From Propionibacteriaceae bacterium (GTDB lineage: Bacteria > Actinomycetota > Actinomycetes > Propionibacteriales > Propionibacteriaceae), in assembly GCA_030528545.1 (NCBI GenBank), contig JAUMYR010000035.1, positions 1 to 6,015 on the forward strand: a stretch of DNA of 6,015 nt. The letters run 5' to 3'. The notes under the pieces were generated by a model. That model saw nothing but the letters and a program-made list of their open reading frames with translations. It was not told where the DNA came from and searched no databases. Below, piece after piece: positions 5,558 through 6,015 of the stretch; positions within the stretch are counted from its first letter, which is position 1; each line of letters starts with the position of its first letter. The position numbers were made by a program, and so were the translations under genes.

Positions 5558-6015
5558 ATGGAACTGACAGACCTGAAACAAGCGTTCAACGATCAAGTAA
5601 CACTTGAGCTAACCGCGGCCGTCGTGTACCGCCAGCTTTCTATCGATATGGCTGCCCTGGATCTTCCAGGAATCGCGAACTGGTTCAAGGCGCAGGCCGC
5701 CGAAGAGGAAGTGCACGCCGAGAAGTTCATCGACCATATGCTCGACCGCGACGCGGTGCCGCTCATCGGGACGATCGCCCCGGCGAGCGGCCATGCCGAA
5801 ACTGTGCTGGCCGCCTTCGAGGCCTCGCTCGCCCACGAGAAGAAGGTCTCCGACGCGATCCGCAACCTGTATCGCGCCGCCCTGGCTGCGGGTGATATCG
5901 ATGCTCTGCCGCTGCTCAGCTGGTTCATTGAGGAACAGCTTGAGGAGGAGGCGAGCGTGTCGGCCATCATTTCGCGGATCAAGATGATCGGTGAGGACGG
6001 CAACGGTTTGCTGGC
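5558..6015 (+). CDS. Non-haem ferritin, FtnA-like (3' partial)
   Basis: Iron-storage ferritin that oxidises Fe2+ at a di-iron centre and stores it as a ferric mineral in a 24-subunit shell. The 152 residues visible form the four-helix bundle and align without gaps to E. coli FtnA numbering: E17, Y24, E50, H53, E94, Q127 and E130 for the ferroxidase A/B sites, and E49, E126 and E129 for the third (C) iron site. All are present, so the chain should be catalytically competent. It is not a bacterioferritin: the residue after E50 is Glu, not the haem-ligating Met. The chain is cut by the window edge, losing perhaps 10-30 C-terminal residues compared with FtnA or mycobacterial BfrB. The ATG at 5558 matches the family N-terminus and follows a TAGGAT hexamer. 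It is divergent from the FHA gene. Confidence 0.93.
   Translation, partial: MELTDLKQAFNDQVTLELTAAVVYRQLSIDMAALDLPGIANWFKAQAAEEEVHAEKFIDHMLDRDAVPLIGTIAPASGHAETVLAAFEASLAHEKKVSDAIRNLYRAALAAGDIDALPLLSWFIEEQLEEEASVSAIISRIKMIGEDGNGLL

Noticed and set aside
5385..5567. Plus-strand open frame of 60 codons in the FHA-ferritin spacer
   Set aside because: Low-complexity Ser/Pro/Ala composition, no RBS, and it overlaps the ferritin start and its promoter; more likely non-coding.
5558..6015. Bacterioferritin instead of ferritin
   Set aside because: The haem-ligating Met position is Glu, and the residues match the FtnA A, B and C iron sites.

Overview
This is a GC-rich window of ordinary-looking chromosome from an actinobacterium. 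Three things point there: strong G/C preference at third codon positions, a dCTP deaminase of the mycobacterial bifunctional type, and three genes (deoC, dcd, ferritin) with a TANNNT -10-like hexamer only 6-7 nt before the ATG and no Shine-Dalgarno sequence, the arrangement of leaderless actinobacterial transcripts. The family is not certain; a Propionibacteriales-like origin is a guess. No RNA genes, insertion sequences, CRISPR arrays or phage genes were seen.

Layout. Bases 1-429 (+) hold the 3' end of a protein with tandem bacterial Ig-like repeats, probably a secreted or surface protein. deoC (483-1145, +) follows with its own likely promoter. Next is a zinc-homeostasis operon: czcD, a cation diffusion facilitator with a His-rich N-terminus (1221-2174, +), overlapping by 7 nt an ArsR/SmtB-family repressor (2168-2473, +) that carries the complete CzrA-type alpha-5 metal site. 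A perfect 24-bp palindrome (1197-1220), the expected operator, abuts the czcD start. dcd (2516-3091, +) comes next and meets a long convergent gene tail to tail, the two stop codons overlapping.

That convergent gene (5313-3088, -) encodes a 741-residue protein with an unassigned N-terminal domain, a roughly 430-residue Pro/Glu/Ala/Val-rich linker built partly from internal repeats (51-residue and 26-residue periods), a CxxxH-CxxC zinc ribbon and a C-terminal FHA phosphothreonine-binding domain. After a divergent intergenic region, a FtnA-like non-haem ferritin (5558 to beyond the window, +) starts and runs off the right edge.

How the genes work together. The czcD-arsR pair is a self-contained efflux and sensing circuit: zinc (or a similar divalent metal) should release the repressor from the palindrome and induce both genes. 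deoC and dcd both serve deoxynucleotide metabolism but are separated by the metal operon and appear to be transcribed separately. The FHA protein and ferritin are divergent and have no evident functional link. The part of the window least explained by known families is the FHA protein, in particular its N-terminal domain and repetitive linker.
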